From Novosphingobium acidiphilum DSM 19966 (GTDB taxonomy: Bacteria; Pseudomonadota; Alphaproteobacteria; Sphingomonadales; Sphingomonadaceae), in assembly GCF_000429005.1 (NCBI RefSeq), contig NZ_AUBA01000002.1:62001-126000 (forward strand): a stretch of DNA of 64,000 bases. The letters are read 5' to 3'. The notes below the pieces were generated by a model that made no database searches, was not told the origin of the DNA, and saw nothing but the letters and a program-made list of their open reading frames with translations. The position numbers and the translations under genes were made by a program. Shown here one piece after another: positions 1-9,072 of the stretch; the stretch's first letter is position 1, and each line of letters opens with the position of its first letter.

Positions 1-81
1 TCGCGCCATGATATTGACCTTGATCATTGACAGCACGGGCGCAAGGCCCGGCGCGGGTCAGGCACAACAGGAGGCAGGGCG

Positions 82-1038
82 ATCGCCAGCAATCACCAGA
101 TCAACCGGCGATGGCTGCCTTTGAACGCGTTGCGCGCGTTTGAAGCGGTTGGAAGGCACCTGAGCTTTACCGCCGGCGCCCAGGCGCTGACCGTTTCGCA
201 AAGCGCGATGAGCCGCCATGTGTCGAGCCTGGAAGACCTGATCGGCAAACCGCTGTTTGAACGTTCGGCCAGCGGGCTGCGGCTGACCCCGGCGGGCGAA
301 GTGCTGTTGCCGGTGGTGGCCAAATGCCTCGACCGGCTGGAAGAAACGATCAACACCGTGCGCAATCGCGACAGCGAAAGCCGTCCGTTGCGGCTGCACA
401 TTCCGCCATCGCTGCTGTACCAGACCGCGCTGCCGCTGCTCCACGGGTTTCGCCAGGAACATCCCGAAATCCGCATCGATGTCACCACGTCGAACGTGAC
501 CGGCACGCCGCAGGCGAATGTCGATATGGCGATCGTGTTCGACCGGCCCAATGTCGACGACCGCGTGACCGATCTGCTGTGGATGGTGCGCGTGGCCCCG
601 CTGTGTTCGCCCGCCACCCGCGACCGGCACCAGGGCAAGACGCTCGAAGCGTTCCTGTCCGAAACCGAACTGTTGCACGTAAAGCTCGACAACGAGCCGC
701 GCGGGCTGTTGTGGAGCACTTATGCCGATCAGCAACGGCTGAATCTGGATACCGGTGGGGGGCTGGCATTCGACACCGCGTTTTCGGCCGTACGCTATGC
801 CATGTCGGCCACCGGCGTGGTGCTGGCCGATATCGACATGTTTGCCGATGAAATCGCCGCAGGCAATCTGGTCATGCCGTTCGATTGCATTGGCGCCGAC
901 GGCTATGCCTATTACCTGAAAACGCACGCCGAAGATCTGTCGGACCCGACGATCTTTCTGCTGCGCGACTGGATCATCCGCCATTTTGCCAAGGGCAACC
1001 CGGGCGGCGACGGGCAAAGGATTGCACCGGGCGGCTGA
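82..1038 (+). CDS. LysR-family transcriptional regulator (GcvA-like)
   Basis: This is a DNA-binding regulator with an N-terminal winged helix-turn-helix (the stretch reading ALTVSQSAMSRHVSSLEDLIG) and a C-terminal effector-binding domain. The family usually regulates a neighbouring divergent gene. The start is unclear. The conserved N terminus of GcvA-like proteins (LPLNALRAFEAVGRH) begins before the first legal start, TTG at 121. A perfect AGGAGG at 69-74 is spaced 7 nt from an in-frame ATC at 82, and a CTG lies at 115. No in-frame ATG or GTG exists between the upstream stop at 28-30 and 121. I annotate from 82 because of the ribosome site and the family alignment. The stop codon abuts that of the next, convergent gene. 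The target is unknown. Confidence 0.85.
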   Translation: MASNHQINRRWLPLNALRAFEAVGRHLSFTAGAQALTVSQSAMSRHVSSLEDLIGKPLFERSASGLRLTPAGEVLLPVVAKCLDRLEETINTVRNRDSESRPLRLHIPPSLLYQTALPLLHGFRQEHPEIRIDVTTSNVTGTPQANVDMAIVFDRPNVDDRVTDLLWMVRVAPLCSPATRDRHQGKTLEAFLSETELLHVKLDNEPRGLLWSTYADQQRLNLDTGGGLAFDTAFSAVRYAMSATGVVLADIDMFADEIAAGNLVMPFDCIGADGYAYYLKTHAEDLSDPTIFLLRDWIIRHFAKGNPGGDGQRIAPGG

Positions 1039-1827
1039 TCACTTGCCGATCGGCACCCCGATGATGAATTTGACGATCACGCTGTCCTTGGCCGTGCCAT
1101 AGCCTTTGCCAATGCCCGCATTCAGGTCCCAGCGGCCCAGCCTGGTGTCGAGCGCCAGAAACGTCGAATGCTCGCTTGCAGAAACGTTGGCGAAACTGCG
1201 CAAGGCGCCGATGCCGTTGTAGCTTTCGATGCCGAAGGTCGTTTCCCTGGCCAGCTTATAGGCCGCTTTGGTCGCCAGTTGCACGCTGGCCGGGGTTTTG
1301 GCGGGCCCTGACAGCGCAAAATCGATATTGGTGTTGGTGCCGATAATCCAGTGATCGCCTTCCCATCCGGCAATCAGCTTGACCTCATTGTTCCACGCGT
1401 TCTGGTCAAGGCGGTAATCGACCCGCCCGACTTCATAATTGATGCCGTAATAAAAACCGCGCCCGGGATGGCGGGCCAGCCATTTGACCCGCAGTTTCCA
1501 GCCATCGACGCGGAACCGGCCGTTTGCATCGATGGTGGTCAGCGGAAGATAGGCGCCGAGTTCAAAATGGTCGTCCAGGCTGTAGGAAAATTCAGGCGTC
1601 ACGCGCACGCGGTGCAGGCTTGACTGGCCGCCCGGATAGTCGGGGGTGCCCTTGCCCGAGGCAACATCGTTGACATGCAGATCCAGCCCCGGCTGTCCCG
1701 GCGCATTGATCTCGTTCATGTAGACCTGGATTTCCTCGTCGGCAGCGCGTGCATGACCGCCCGCGATCAATGCCGGCAAAGCGGCGCAACCGGCAATCGA
1801 TCGCAGCAACACGATGGTGCAACGCAT
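1039..1827 (-). CDS. Secreted beta-barrel-like envelope protein, function unknown
   Basis: The 262-residue product starts with a clear Sec signal peptide (hydrophobic residues 5-25, likely cleavage after ARA near residue 29). It continues as alternating polar/aromatic strands typical of a small outer-membrane barrel or transporter-like protein (segments such as FELGAYLPL, FYYGINYEVG, KLRVKWLARH). The ATG at 1827 is chosen because GGGAA lies about 8 nt upstream and the signal peptide starts there. The reading frame stays open further upstream, but that part has no protein-like character. It is on the same strand as glpK and the small peptide gene, 121 nt downstream of the latter. I do not recognise a specific function. 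Confidence 0.75.
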   Translation of the reverse strand: MRCTIVLLRSIAGCAALPALIAGGHARAADEEIQVYMNEINAPGQPGLDLHVNDVASGKGTPDYPGGQSSLHRVRVTPEFSYSLDDHFELGAYLPLTTIDANGRFRVDGWKLRVKWLARHPGRGFYYGINYEVGRVDYRLDQNAWNNEVKLIAGWEGDHWIIGTNTNIDFALSGPAKTPASVQLATKAAYKLARETTFGIESYNGIGALRSFANVSASEHSTFLALDTRLGRWDLNAGIGKGYGTAKDSVIVKFIIGVPIGK

Positions 1828-1948
1828 CACGCATTTCCCGACGCCAGCCGGGCAGCCTTTGCCCGGATCCATGCGCGCCCTGCCGACCCCCTGCCGCAAT
1901 CGTGCCCCATGCACAACTGTGCCAAGGGGCCAATCCGGCCCATCTGCC

Positions 1949-2065
1949 CTATCCGGCGTGCGGAGCCAGACGCACGCCGTCAAACCCGGCAAACACCGCC
2001 AACACCGCCAACCCCAAGGCAAGGGCCGCGATGATCAGCGCCATGCGCACATACCTGGTCTTCAT
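1949..2065 (-). CDS. 38-residue single-pass membrane peptide downstream of glpK
   Basis: A 38-codon frame starts with ATG at 2065, 18 nt after the glpK stop. It is preceded by a purine-rich GGGGGCGGGG ribosome site and ends in TAG. The product has a basic N terminus (MKTRYVR), one strongly hydrophobic segment (residues 8-28, rich in Ala, Leu, Val and Ile) and a short polar tail (FDGVRLAPHAG). That is the layout of a small single-pass inner-membrane protein. Position and spacing suggest translation from the glpK transcript. Function is unknown. A modulatory role towards glycerol uptake or metabolism would be inference only. Confidence 0.55.
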   Translation of the reverse strand: MKTRYVRMALIIAALALGLAVLAVFAGFDGVRLAPHAG

Positions 2066-2083
2066 TGCCCCGCCCCCAAAGCG

Positions 2084-3577
2084 TCAGCGCCGCGACAGCG
2101 TGCGCGAAACCGCATCCTGCCACCGCGCGACCAGCGCATCGCGATGCGCTGCGCCCATGCCGGGCACAAACCGCGCGCCGCGTTGCCAGGTGGCCGACAG
2201 CGCGTCGAGCCCGCTCCACAGGCCCACCGCCAGCCCGGCATGGAATGCCGCGCCCAGCGCAGTCGTTTCCAGATGATCGGGGCGTTCCACCGGGGTATCG
2301 AGCAGATCGGCCAGGAACTGGCACAACCAGTCATTTGCCGCCATGCCGCCATCGACGCGCAGCGCCGCCGGCCAGACCGCCCCGTCCGCGGCCATCGTCA
2401 CGGCAAGGTCGCGCGTCTGAAATCCCACCGCCTCAAGTGCTGCGCGCGCCAGATGCGCCTGCGTCGTGCCCAGCGTCAGACCATAGATCGCGCCGCGTGC
2501 ATCAGGATCCCAATGCGGCGCGCCAAGCCCGGCAAAGGCGGGCACCATCGTCACGCCATGGGCATCGTCGACCTGGGTTGCCATGTCCTGCGTCTGGCTG
2601 GCATGGGTTATCACGCCCAGTCCGTCGCGCAGCCATTTGATCGCGGCGCCGGCGGCAAAGATCGATCCTTCCAGGGCATAGGTCATCTGCCCGTTAAGGC
2701 GGTAGGCCGGGGTGGTCAGCAAACCGCCATGCGACGGCAGCGCCTGATCGCCGGTGTTGATCAGCATGAAGCAGCCGGTGCCATACGTCGATTTGACTTC
2801 GCCGGGCTGAAAACAGACCTGGCCGAACAAGGCTGCCTGCTGGTCGCCCGCCATCCCGGCAATCGGGATCGGCGCGTCGAACAGCCCCGGCGCGGTGGTG
2901 CCGAACAGCCGGCTGTTGTCGTGCACTTCGGGCAGGATCGCCATCGGCACGCGCAACAGACGGCACAAGTCTTCGTCCCATTGCTGGCGATGGATATCGT
3001 AGATCAGCGTGCGCCCGGCATTGGTAACGTCGGTTGCGTGCACCGCGCCGCCGGTCAGGCGCCACAACAGAAAGCTGTCGATCGTGCCAAACGCCAGTTC
3101 ACCGCGTTCGGCGCGCGCACGCGCGCCGGGCACATGGTCGAGGATCCAGGCAATCTTGGTGCCCGAAAAATAGGGGTCGAGCACCAGCCCGGTGCGCGCG
3201 CGCACCATCGCCTCAGCGCCATCGGCCTTGAGCTGGTGACAGGTTTCGGTGGTGCGGCGGTCCTGCCACACGATTGCACGGTGGATCGCCTGGCCCGTGG
3301 CGCGGTCCCAGATCACGGTGGTTTCGCGCTGGTTGGTAATGCCGATGGCAGCAATGCCCGCGGCCGACAGGCCCGCCTCGGCAATCGCCTGCCGGGCGGT
3401 GGCCAGGGTGTCGCGCCAGATGTCTTCGGGATCGTGTTCCACCCATCCGGCTGCGGGATAGTGTTGCGTGAATTCGGCCTGGGCGGTCGCCACCGGGCGC
3501 GCATGGCTGTCGAACACGATCGCCCGGGTCGATGTCGTGCCCTGGTCGATTGCCAGGATATGCTGCGCCTTGGTCAT
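2084..3577 (-). CDS. glpK: Glycerol kinase
   Basis: This enzyme phosphorylates glycerol with ATP to sn-glycerol 3-phosphate in the cytoplasm. The 497-residue length matches the FGGY kinase family. The N-terminal phosphate-binding loop DQGTTSTRA lies at residues 11-19. Family signatures include GITNQRETT, the glycerol-contacting WQDRRT stretch, [11 protein letters not shown] and a C-terminal [16 protein letters not shown]. The ATG at 3577 has GAGAGGG upstream. It is divergent from glpD across a 114-bp region holding repeated TTCGTT elements. With glpD and glpR it forms a glycerol utilisation block. No glycerol facilitator is seen beside it. Confidence 0.97.
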   Translation of the reverse strand: MTKAQHILAIDQGTTSTRAIVFDSHARPVATAQAEFTQHYPAAGWVEHDPEDIWRDTLATARQAIAEAGLSAAGIAAIGITNQRETTVIWDRATGQAIHRAIVWQDRRTTETCHQLKADGAEAMVRARTGLVLDPYFSGTKIAWILDHVPGARARAERGELAFGTIDSFLLWRLTGGAVHATDVTNAGRTLIYDIHRQQWDEDLCRLLRVPMAILPEVHDNSRLFGTTAPGLFDAPIPIAGMAGDQQAALFGQVCFQPGEVKSTYGTGCFMLINTGDQALPSHGGLLTTPAYRLNGQMTYALEGSIFAAGAAIKWLRDGLGVITHASQTQDMATQVDDAHGVTMVPAFAGLGAPHWDPDARGAIYGLTLGTTQAHLARAALEAVGFQTRDLAVTMAADGAVWPAALRVDGGMAANDWLCQFLADLLDTPVERPDHLETTALGAAFHAGLAVGLWSGLDALSATWQRGARFVPGMGAAHRDALVARWQDAVSRTLSRR

Positions 3578-3596
3578 GATGTTCGCCCTCTCGCCT

Positions 3597-3646
3597 TTTC
3601 GTTTGATGTTCGTTATAGCGTGTTTTGGTTCGTTTCAAATTCGTTT
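3597..3646. promoter_or_regulatory. Candidate GlpR operator array between glpK and glpD
   Basis: TTCGTT occurs four times on the plus strand, at 3598, 3609, 3629 and 3640. The spacing is 11, 20 and 11 bp, so there are two pairs of direct repeats one helical turn apart. DeoR-family regulators commonly bind direct repeats of this kind. The position, between the divergent glpK and glpD and next to a DeoR-family gene in the glpD transcript, makes GlpR the likely ligand. Confidence 0.65.
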
Positions 3647-3691
3647 TCGCATTCCCATGCGCGGATCGACCCTCGCGCGGAGCATTCCACC

Positions 3692-5239
3692 ATGACCGGT
3701 CCAGAGCAAGCCCCCGATCACACGACAGAGTCCGAAACCGTCGATCTGCTGATCGTGGGTGGCGGGATCAATGGCGCAGGCATCGCGCGCGATGCGGCAG
3801 GGCGCGGGCTGTCGGTCCTGCTGGTCGAGGCAGAGGATCTGGCGCAGCACACATCGTCGGCTTCGACCAAGCTGATCCACGGCGGGCTGCGCTATCTCGA
3901 ATATGGTGAATTCCGCCTGGTGCGCGAGGCGCTGATCGAACGCGAACGGCTGTGGGGCATGGCCCCGCACATCATCTGGCCGCTGCGCTTTGTCCTGCCG
4001 CAACTGCATTCGCCGCGCCCGGCGTGGATGGTGCGGCTGGGTCTGTGGCTTTACGATCATCTGGGCGGGCGCAAGAAACTGCCGGCAACGCAGACGATCG
4101 ATCTGGCCCGTGCGCCCCAGGGCGAAGGTCTGAACCCCGGCGCGCGCAAGGCTTTTGTCTATTCGGACTGCTGGGTCGAAGACAGCCGGCTGGTCGTGCT
4201 CAATGCGATGGACGCGGCCAGTCGTGGCAGCACCGTGCTGACACGGACACGGCTGGTTGCCGCCCGGCGCGAAGGCCCGACATGGACGGCGACGCTGGCC
4301 GGTTCTTCGGGCACCCGCACCGTGCGCGCTCGCGCGCTGGTCAATGCCGCCGGGCCCTGGGTTGAAGACGTGATCCAGCGCACGCGCGATCCCGCACGCG
4401 CGTCGAACCAGCGCGACCGTGGCGTGCGCCTGATCAAGGGCAGCCATATCGTCCTGCCCCGGCTCTATCCCGGCGATCATGCGTTCCTGTTGCAGAACCC
4501 CGATCGCCGCGTGGTTTTTGCCATTCCCTACGAAGGGGAATTCACACTGATCGGCACCACCGACGAGGCATGGACCGGCCCGCCCGGACCGGCGACGATT
4601 TCACCGCACGAAACCGAATATCTGCTCGACACGGTGCGGCGCTATTTTGCCAGGACCGTCGGCATCGATGATGTGCGTTGGACCTATTCGGGCATCCGCC
4701 CGCTGTATGACGATCATGCCGCCAATGCTTCTGCTGTCACGCGTGACTATGTGCTCGATCTTGACGCAGCACACGGCGAGGCCCCGATGCTGAGCGTGTT
4801 CGGCGGCAAGATCACCACGTTTCGCAAACTGGCCGAACATGCGCTGGAAAAGCTTGCCCCCCATTTCCCGATGGCGGGGCCTGCCTGGACCGCGGGAGCG
4901 GGTTTGCCCGGCGGAGATTTGCCGAACGGCGATTTCGATGCCTTTGTGGCCGACCTGTGCGGTGAACACCCCGCCCTGCCCCGTACTCTGATCCGTCGTC
5001 TGGCACGCGCCTATGGCACGCGCGCCGAACTGGTGCTGGCAGGTGCGCGCGACGCGGCGGATCTTGGCCGCGATTTCGGTTCGGGGCTGACCGAGGCGGA
5101 ACTGAGGTATCTGGCGCGCCACGAATGGGCGAAAAGCGGCGCCGACGTGCTGTGGCGGCGCAGCAAGATGGGGCTGCACACGCTGCCGCAGGCAGAGGCG
5201 CAGATCGATGCGTTCTATGCCGGCCTGGGGCATGCCTGA
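3692..5239 (+). CDS. glpD: Aerobic glycerol-3-phosphate dehydrogenase
   Basis: This FAD enzyme at the inner membrane oxidises glycerol 3-phosphate to dihydroxyacetone phosphate and passes electrons to quinone. The product is 515 residues. The Rossmann FAD motif VGGGINGAGIARDAAGRG is near residue 20 and is followed by the family signature SSASTKLIHGGLRYLE. Also present are the VNAAGPW region, the KGSHIVLP stretch, the YSGIRPLYDD substrate region and the FGGKITTFRKLAE C-terminal signature. ATG 3692 begins the conserved N terminus. Its reading frame extends far upstream over glpK, but that part is antisense noise. glpR overlaps its 3' end by 8 nt. Confidence 0.96.
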   Translation: MTGPEQAPDHTTESETVDLLIVGGGINGAGIARDAAGRGLSVLLVEAEDLAQHTSSASTKLIHGGLRYLEYGEFRLVREALIERERLWGMAPHIIWPLRFVLPQLHSPRPAWMVRLGLWLYDHLGGRKKLPATQTIDLARAPQGEGLNPGARKAFVYSDCWVEDSRLVVLNAMDAASRGSTVLTRTRLVAARREGPTWTATLAGSSGTRTVRARALVNAAGPWVEDVIQRTRDPARASNQRDRGVRLIKGSHIVLPRLYPGDHAFLLQNPDRRVVFAIPYEGEFTLIGTTDEAWTGPPGPATISPHETEYLLDTVRRYFARTVGIDDVRWTYSGIRPLYDDHAANASAVTRDYVLDLDAAHGEAPMLSVFGGKITTFRKLAEHALEKLAPHFPMAGPAWTAGAGLPGGDLPNGDFDAFVADLCGEHPALPRTLIRRLARAYGTRAELVLAGARDAADLGRDFGSGLTEAELRYLARHEWAKSGADVLWRRSKMGLHTLPQAEAQIDAFYAGLGHA

Positions 5240-6005
5240 ACCCGGCGGCAGCGCCGGGCGGCGCCGGGCGATCCTGGCGGCGGTGCGCCGTGCGGGCGAA
5301 GCCAACGTGGCGGTGCTGGCGCGTGAATTTGCCGTCACGCCACAGACGATCCGTCGCGATCTCAACCACCTGGCCGATCGGGCCCTGATTGCGCGGGTCC
5401 ACGGCGGCGCGGCGCTGGGATCGGGCATTGCCAATGCCCGGTATGAAGAACGGCGCGGCCATGCCGCATCGGCCAAGGCGCGGATCGGTGCGGCCGCGGC
5501 AGCACTCGTACCCGAAGGCGCATCGCTGTTCATCAACATCGGCACCACGACCGAGGCGGTGGCACGCCACCTGGTGCATCATGCCAAGCTGATGGTGGTC
5601 AGCAACAATCTGAATGTCGTCGATATCCTGTCGGGCCGTGAAGGTCTGTCGGTGATCGCGGTTGGCGGACAGGTGCGCGCGGGCGATCGCGCGGTGATCG
5701 GCGCGCTGGCCGACCAGTTCATCGACAATTTTCGCGTCGATCTGGCGCTGATCGGCACCTCAGGGCTGAGCGAGGCGGGCGATCTGGTCGATTTCGACGC
5801 CGACGAAGTGCTGGTCGCACGCCGCATCATCCGCCAGGCGCGCACCGTGGTGCTGGTTGCCGACAGCAGCAAGATCGGGCGGCCGGCACCGATCCGCATT
5901 GCCGGGATCGATGCGGTTGACCATCTGGTTACCGATCGTCTGACCAGCCCGGAATTGCGCGCGGTGCTTCAGGCCAGTGGTGTCCGGCTGACCGAAACCG
6001 GATGA
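5232..6005 (+). CDS. glpR: DeoR-family repressor of glycerol genes
   Basis: This is a cytoplasmic repressor expected to respond to glycerol 3-phosphate. The N-terminal DeoR helix-turn-helix (residues about 10-65, including FAVTPQTIRRDLNHLADRALIARVHGGA) is followed by the sugar-phosphate sensor domain, with the motifs NIGTTTEAVARHL, VVSNNL, GLSEAGDLVDFDADEV and VADSSKIG. The length of 257 residues is typical. ATG 5232 overlaps the glpD stop by 8 nt, so the two genes are likely translationally coupled. The paired TTCGTT repeats between glpK and glpD are its probable operators. Confidence 0.9.
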   Translation: MPEPGGSAGRRRAILAAVRRAGEANVAVLAREFAVTPQTIRRDLNHLADRALIARVHGGAALGSGIANARYEERRGHAASAKARIGAAAAALVPEGASLFINIGTTTEAVARHLVHHAKLMVVSNNLNVVDILSGREGLSVIAVGGQVRAGDRAVIGALADQFIDNFRVDLALIGTSGLSEAGDLVDFDADEVLVARRIIRQARTVVLVADSSKIGRPAPIRIAGIDAVDHLVTDRLTSPELRAVLQASGVRLTETG

Positions 6006-6088
6006 CGCGCGCATCTGCCGATCGCCCCCTTGACCGCATGGCGCGTTGCGCGTCTGTTGCGCGCCACTGAACCTTGCGCGAGAATGCC

Positions 6089-6979
6089 ATGACCCCCAGC
6101 TGGACCCCCGCCGCCGACAGCGGCATCACGATCGAAACGGTGGTTGCGGCCGGGCTGCCGTTCGAAGTGGCAACGGCCGGCAGCGGCGATCATCTGGCGC
6201 TGTGCCTGCACGGTTTTCCCGAACTGCATTATTCCTGGCGGCACCAGATCCCGTTGCTCGTCGCCAAAGGCTATCGCGTGTGGGCGCCCAATTTGCGCGG
6301 GTATGGCGCATCGTATCGCCCGGCGCACGTCGCCGATTACCGCGTGTCGTTTCTTCTGCAGGATATTGCCGCACTGATCGTGGCCAGCGGCGCGCGCCGG
6401 GTAACGCTGATCGGGCATGACTGGGGTGGCGCGCTGGCGTGGTATTTTGCGATCCAGCGCATCAGGCCGATCGAACGGCTGGTGGTGATGAACCTGCCGC
6501 ACCCCAAATGCCTGAACGAAGCGCTGAAGCATTGGCCGCAACGCCGCCGCAGCTGGTACATGGCGTTTTTCCAGCTGCCGTGGCTGCCCGAACGCAGCCT
6601 GCTGCGCAATCGAGCGGCCGGGCTGCGCCGCGCGTTCAGGGGCATGGCGGTCGACAAAAGCCGATTTCCCGACGCGGTGCTCGATGTCTATGCGCATGCC
6701 GCAGCCCAGCCCGGGGCCATGACGGCCATGATCAACTGGTATCGTGCCGCGTATCGCTTTCGCGGCGATATGGCGGTGGGCAATGGCCGGGTCGATGTGC
6801 CGACCTTGCAGATCTGGGGAGAGGCCGACACCGCGCTGGGCCTGGAAACGCTCGACGGCACCGACCGCTATGTGCCCGACCTGACCCAGCGCCGCCTGCC
6901 CGGCGTTTCGCACTGGGTGCAACAGGAAGCACCCGAAGCGGTGAACGCAATCCTGGACGAATGGTTACCCGACGTGTGA
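6089..6979 (+). CDS. Alpha/beta hydrolase, epoxide-hydrolase-like
   Basis: This 296-residue alpha/beta hydrolase shows the oxyanion motif HGFPE (about residue 46) and the nucleophile elbow GHDWGG, where Asp is the expected nucleophile as in soluble epoxide hydrolases and haloalkane dehalogenases. A cap region is rich in Trp, Tyr and Arg, and a late catalytic His sits in SHWVQQEAPEAV. The HGFPE/GHDWGG pair favours epoxide hydrolase over dehalogenase. The substrate cannot be told. ATG 6089 has GAGAA about 8 nt upstream. The 3' end overlaps the convergent permease gene by 15 bp. Confidence 0.85.
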   Translation: MTPSWTPAADSGITIETVVAAGLPFEVATAGSGDHLALCLHGFPELHYSWRHQIPLLVAKGYRVWAPNLRGYGASYRPAHVADYRVSFLLQDIAALIVASGARRVTLIGHDWGGALAWYFAIQRIRPIERLVVMNLPHPKCLNEALKHWPQRRRSWYMAFFQLPWLPERSLLRNRAAGLRRAFRGMAVDKSRFPDAVLDVYAHAAAQPGAMTAMINWYRAAYRFRGDMAVGNGRVDVPTLQIWGEADTALGLETLDGTDRYVPDLTQRRLPGVSHWVQQEAPEAVNAILDEWLPDV

Positions 6980-8386
6980 TGCCGCGCGCCTGCGCCCGGC
7001 GCGATAGATGGCAGCACCTGCCCCCAGCAGCACCAGCGTCAGCCCGATGATCTTGGCCAGCGCCAGCGGCTTGTTCGCTTCGTCTGCCGCGGGCAAGACC
7101 GCCAGCACCAGCGCCACCAGCGTGGTGCCAAGCCCGATCAGCGCCAGCATGGTCGAAACCGGCCGCCCGCCCGGCAGCCGCGACACGTCGGGCGCGTGCG
7201 CGCGCGCATCGCTGTTGACGCGCAGAACCGCCAGAAACACCCCCGCAAACGGCAGAAATGCCGCGATGATGCCCATGCTGACCAGCACCTCATAGGCGCC
7301 CTGCACGCCGGTGCCCGCCTGCCCCAGCACGCAGAACACCGCGCCAAGCCCGCCTTGCAGCAACAACGCCACCCACGGTGTGCCCCAGCGCGGATGCACG
7401 CGCGCGAACACCGGGGGCAGCATATGGTCGATCCCCACTGCAAACGGCAGCCGCGCGCATCCCGACAAATAACCGCTGGCCGCCCCCAGATTGCCCACCG
7501 TAATCAGCAGCGCGATCGGCCACGCCAGCCAGCCGATCCCCAGATGCGCCGACGCAATCGATCCGGCCTGGACCAGCCCCTGCAACGGATTGACCGAGCC
7601 TGCGGGCATCACCACCAGCACCGCGATCGTGCCCAGCAGATACACCGGCAGCACCACCATGCCCGCCAGAGGCAGCGCGCGCGGGATGGTGCGGCGCGGA
7701 TCGCGGATCTCGCCACTCATGAAACTGGCCGCCTCGGGACCCGACAGCGCAAAGGCCAGGCTCGACAGGATGATCACATGGCCAAGGTCGAACGCCGGGC
7801 GCGCCGAGGCGGCGTCAAACCGCGTGACACTGCCGAACCGCCACCAGCAGACGCCTGCCAGCCCGACCACGATCAGCGTGGGCAGCCACATCCCGACCGC
7901 ACCGGTGCCGTGAAGCCATCGGGCCCATTTCAGCCCGGCAATGTTGATTGCGGTAATAGCCCCCAGCGCGATCAGCGCAAACGACATGAACCAGGCGGTG
8001 CTGCCCGCCCATGCCTGCATCCGCGCGCCGCCCAGAAACAGCGCGTTGCCGGCATCGAAATAGAAAACCGAGGGAAAATACGGCAGGTTGGATGTCCAGT
8101 AGCTCCACCCCGCCATGAACCCTGCAAACGGCCCGAAGGTCTCGCGGATCCAGACGTAAAGCCCGCCTTCCTGCGGATAGCGCGACGACAGTTCGATCAC
8201 CGCCGCGACCAGCGGGATGTAAAAACCGGCAAACGCCATCGCCCAGTACCACAGCGCCTGCGGGCCCAATGTGGCCGCAGACGCGATCCAGCGCAGCGAA
8301 ATCCCGGTCACCATGTAAAACAGCGCCAAATCAGCCACCCCCATCACGCGGGGTGGCCGGCTTTGTGCGCCGGTCATGACCGCCAT
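6965..8386 (-). CDS. APC-superfamily amino-acid permease
   Basis: The 473-residue integral membrane protein has about 12 hydrophobic segments. It carries the APC family layout near the N terminus (ADLALFYMVTGISLRW), the loop SRYPQEGGLYVWIRETFGPFAGFMAGW typical of amino-acid/polyamine/organocation transporters, and the SFMSGEIRDPRRTIPRAL region after helix 6. The substrate is not evident. A second in-frame ATG lies at 8377. It follows the cytochrome b561 gene on the same strand after 12 nt, so the two may share a transcript. The 3' end overlaps the preceding hydrolase tail to tail. Confidence 0.9.
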   Translation of the reverse strand: MAVMTGAQSRPPRVMGVADLALFYMVTGISLRWIASAATLGPQALWYWAMAFAGFYIPLVAAVIELSSRYPQEGGLYVWIRETFGPFAGFMAGWSYWTSNLPYFPSVFYFDAGNALFLGGARMQAWAGSTAWFMSFALIALGAITAINIAGLKWARWLHGTGAVGMWLPTLIVVGLAGVCWWRFGSVTRFDAASARPAFDLGHVIILSSLAFALSGPEAASFMSGEIRDPRRTIPRALPLAGMVVLPVYLLGTIAVLVVMPAGSVNPLQGLVQAGSIASAHLGIGWLAWPIALLITVGNLGAASGYLSGCARLPFAVGIDHMLPPVFARVHPRWGTPWVALLLQGGLGAVFCVLGQAGTGVQGAYEVLVSMGIIAAFLPFAGVFLAVLRVNSDARAHAPDVSRLPGGRPVSTMLALIGLGTTLVALVLAVLPAADEANKPLALAKIIGLTLVLLGAGAAIYRAGRRRAASHVG

Positions 8387-8398
8387 CGCGTCAGGCGA

Positions 8399-8977
8399 TC
8401 ACTTGCCGAACCACATGCGCCGGAACTGCGGCTGATGATCGAGTAACTGGTGTTTGAGCGCGCCGGCAATATGCAGCGCAACCAGCCCGGCCAGCAGCCA
8501 GCTTGAATATTGATGCACGGCAAACAGTTTTTCGTGCCACCAATCCTTGCCCGCATCATTCAGGCCGCCAAACAGCGGCATCCGGAACCACGGGATCACC
8601 CCAAACAGCACCAGCGGATGCGTTGGCGCGCCCTTCCAGGCCGAATCGTGCAACCATCCGGCCAGCGGAACGATTGCCATCAACAGATACAGCAGGTGAT
8701 GCGCGCTGACCGACAGCTTGCGCTCCCACACTTTCAGTCCGGGCAACGGCTTGGGGCCGGGATGCCCGATTTTCCAGAGTATGCGCAAAACCACCAGGCC
8801 GATGACCGTAATGCCGATGGATTTGTGCAGATCGATCGCCGGCCGGGGCGTATTGTCATCGAAGACGACCAGCGCTTCGAACAGATTGTAGATGATACCG
8901 ACAGCCACCAGCCAATGCAGGGCGACGGCAACCGCAGTATAACGCTGGGCCAATGGACTTTGGGGCATCTTGGACAA
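8399..8977 (-). CDS. Cytochrome b561 (CybB family)
   Basis: This di-heme inner-membrane cytochrome transfers electrons from the quinone pool. The family includes superoxide:quinone oxidoreductases. The 192-residue protein has four membrane segments. Candidate heme-ligand histidines are H21 (VALHW), H51 (DLHKS), H93/H94 (SAHHLLY), H155 (AVHQY) and H169 (ALHIAG). The N terminus QRYTAVAVALHWLVA is characteristic. A second ATG at 8968 could serve as start. It lies upstream of, and in the same direction as, the amino-acid permease. Confidence 0.9.
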   Translation of the reverse strand: MSKMPQSPLAQRYTAVAVALHWLVAVGIIYNLFEALVVFDDNTPRPAIDLHKSIGITVIGLVVLRILWKIGHPGPKPLPGLKVWERKLSVSAHHLLYLLMAIVPLAGWLHDSAWKGAPTHPLVLFGVIPWFRMPLFGGLNDAGKDWWHEKLFAVHQYSSWLLAGLVALHIAGALKHQLLDHQPQFRRMWFGK

Positions 8978-9072
8978 TCTCCGCCAAAAACAGTGTCAGC
9001 CACCATCGAAACCTGCCATGGCGCGCCTGCGTGAAAGCTCAGGTTCATCCCGGATCGGACAGGTAGGCACAC

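Noticed and set aside
1..10. ATG on the minus strand at 8-10 as start of a divergent gene beside the LysR gene
   Set aside because: Only three codons are visible in the window, so this cannot be supported.
1814..3691. 626-codon open stretch in frame with, and upstream of, glpD
   Set aside because: It runs antisense to glpK and has Arg/Pro-rich low-complexity translation. The family N terminus of glpD begins at ATG 3692.
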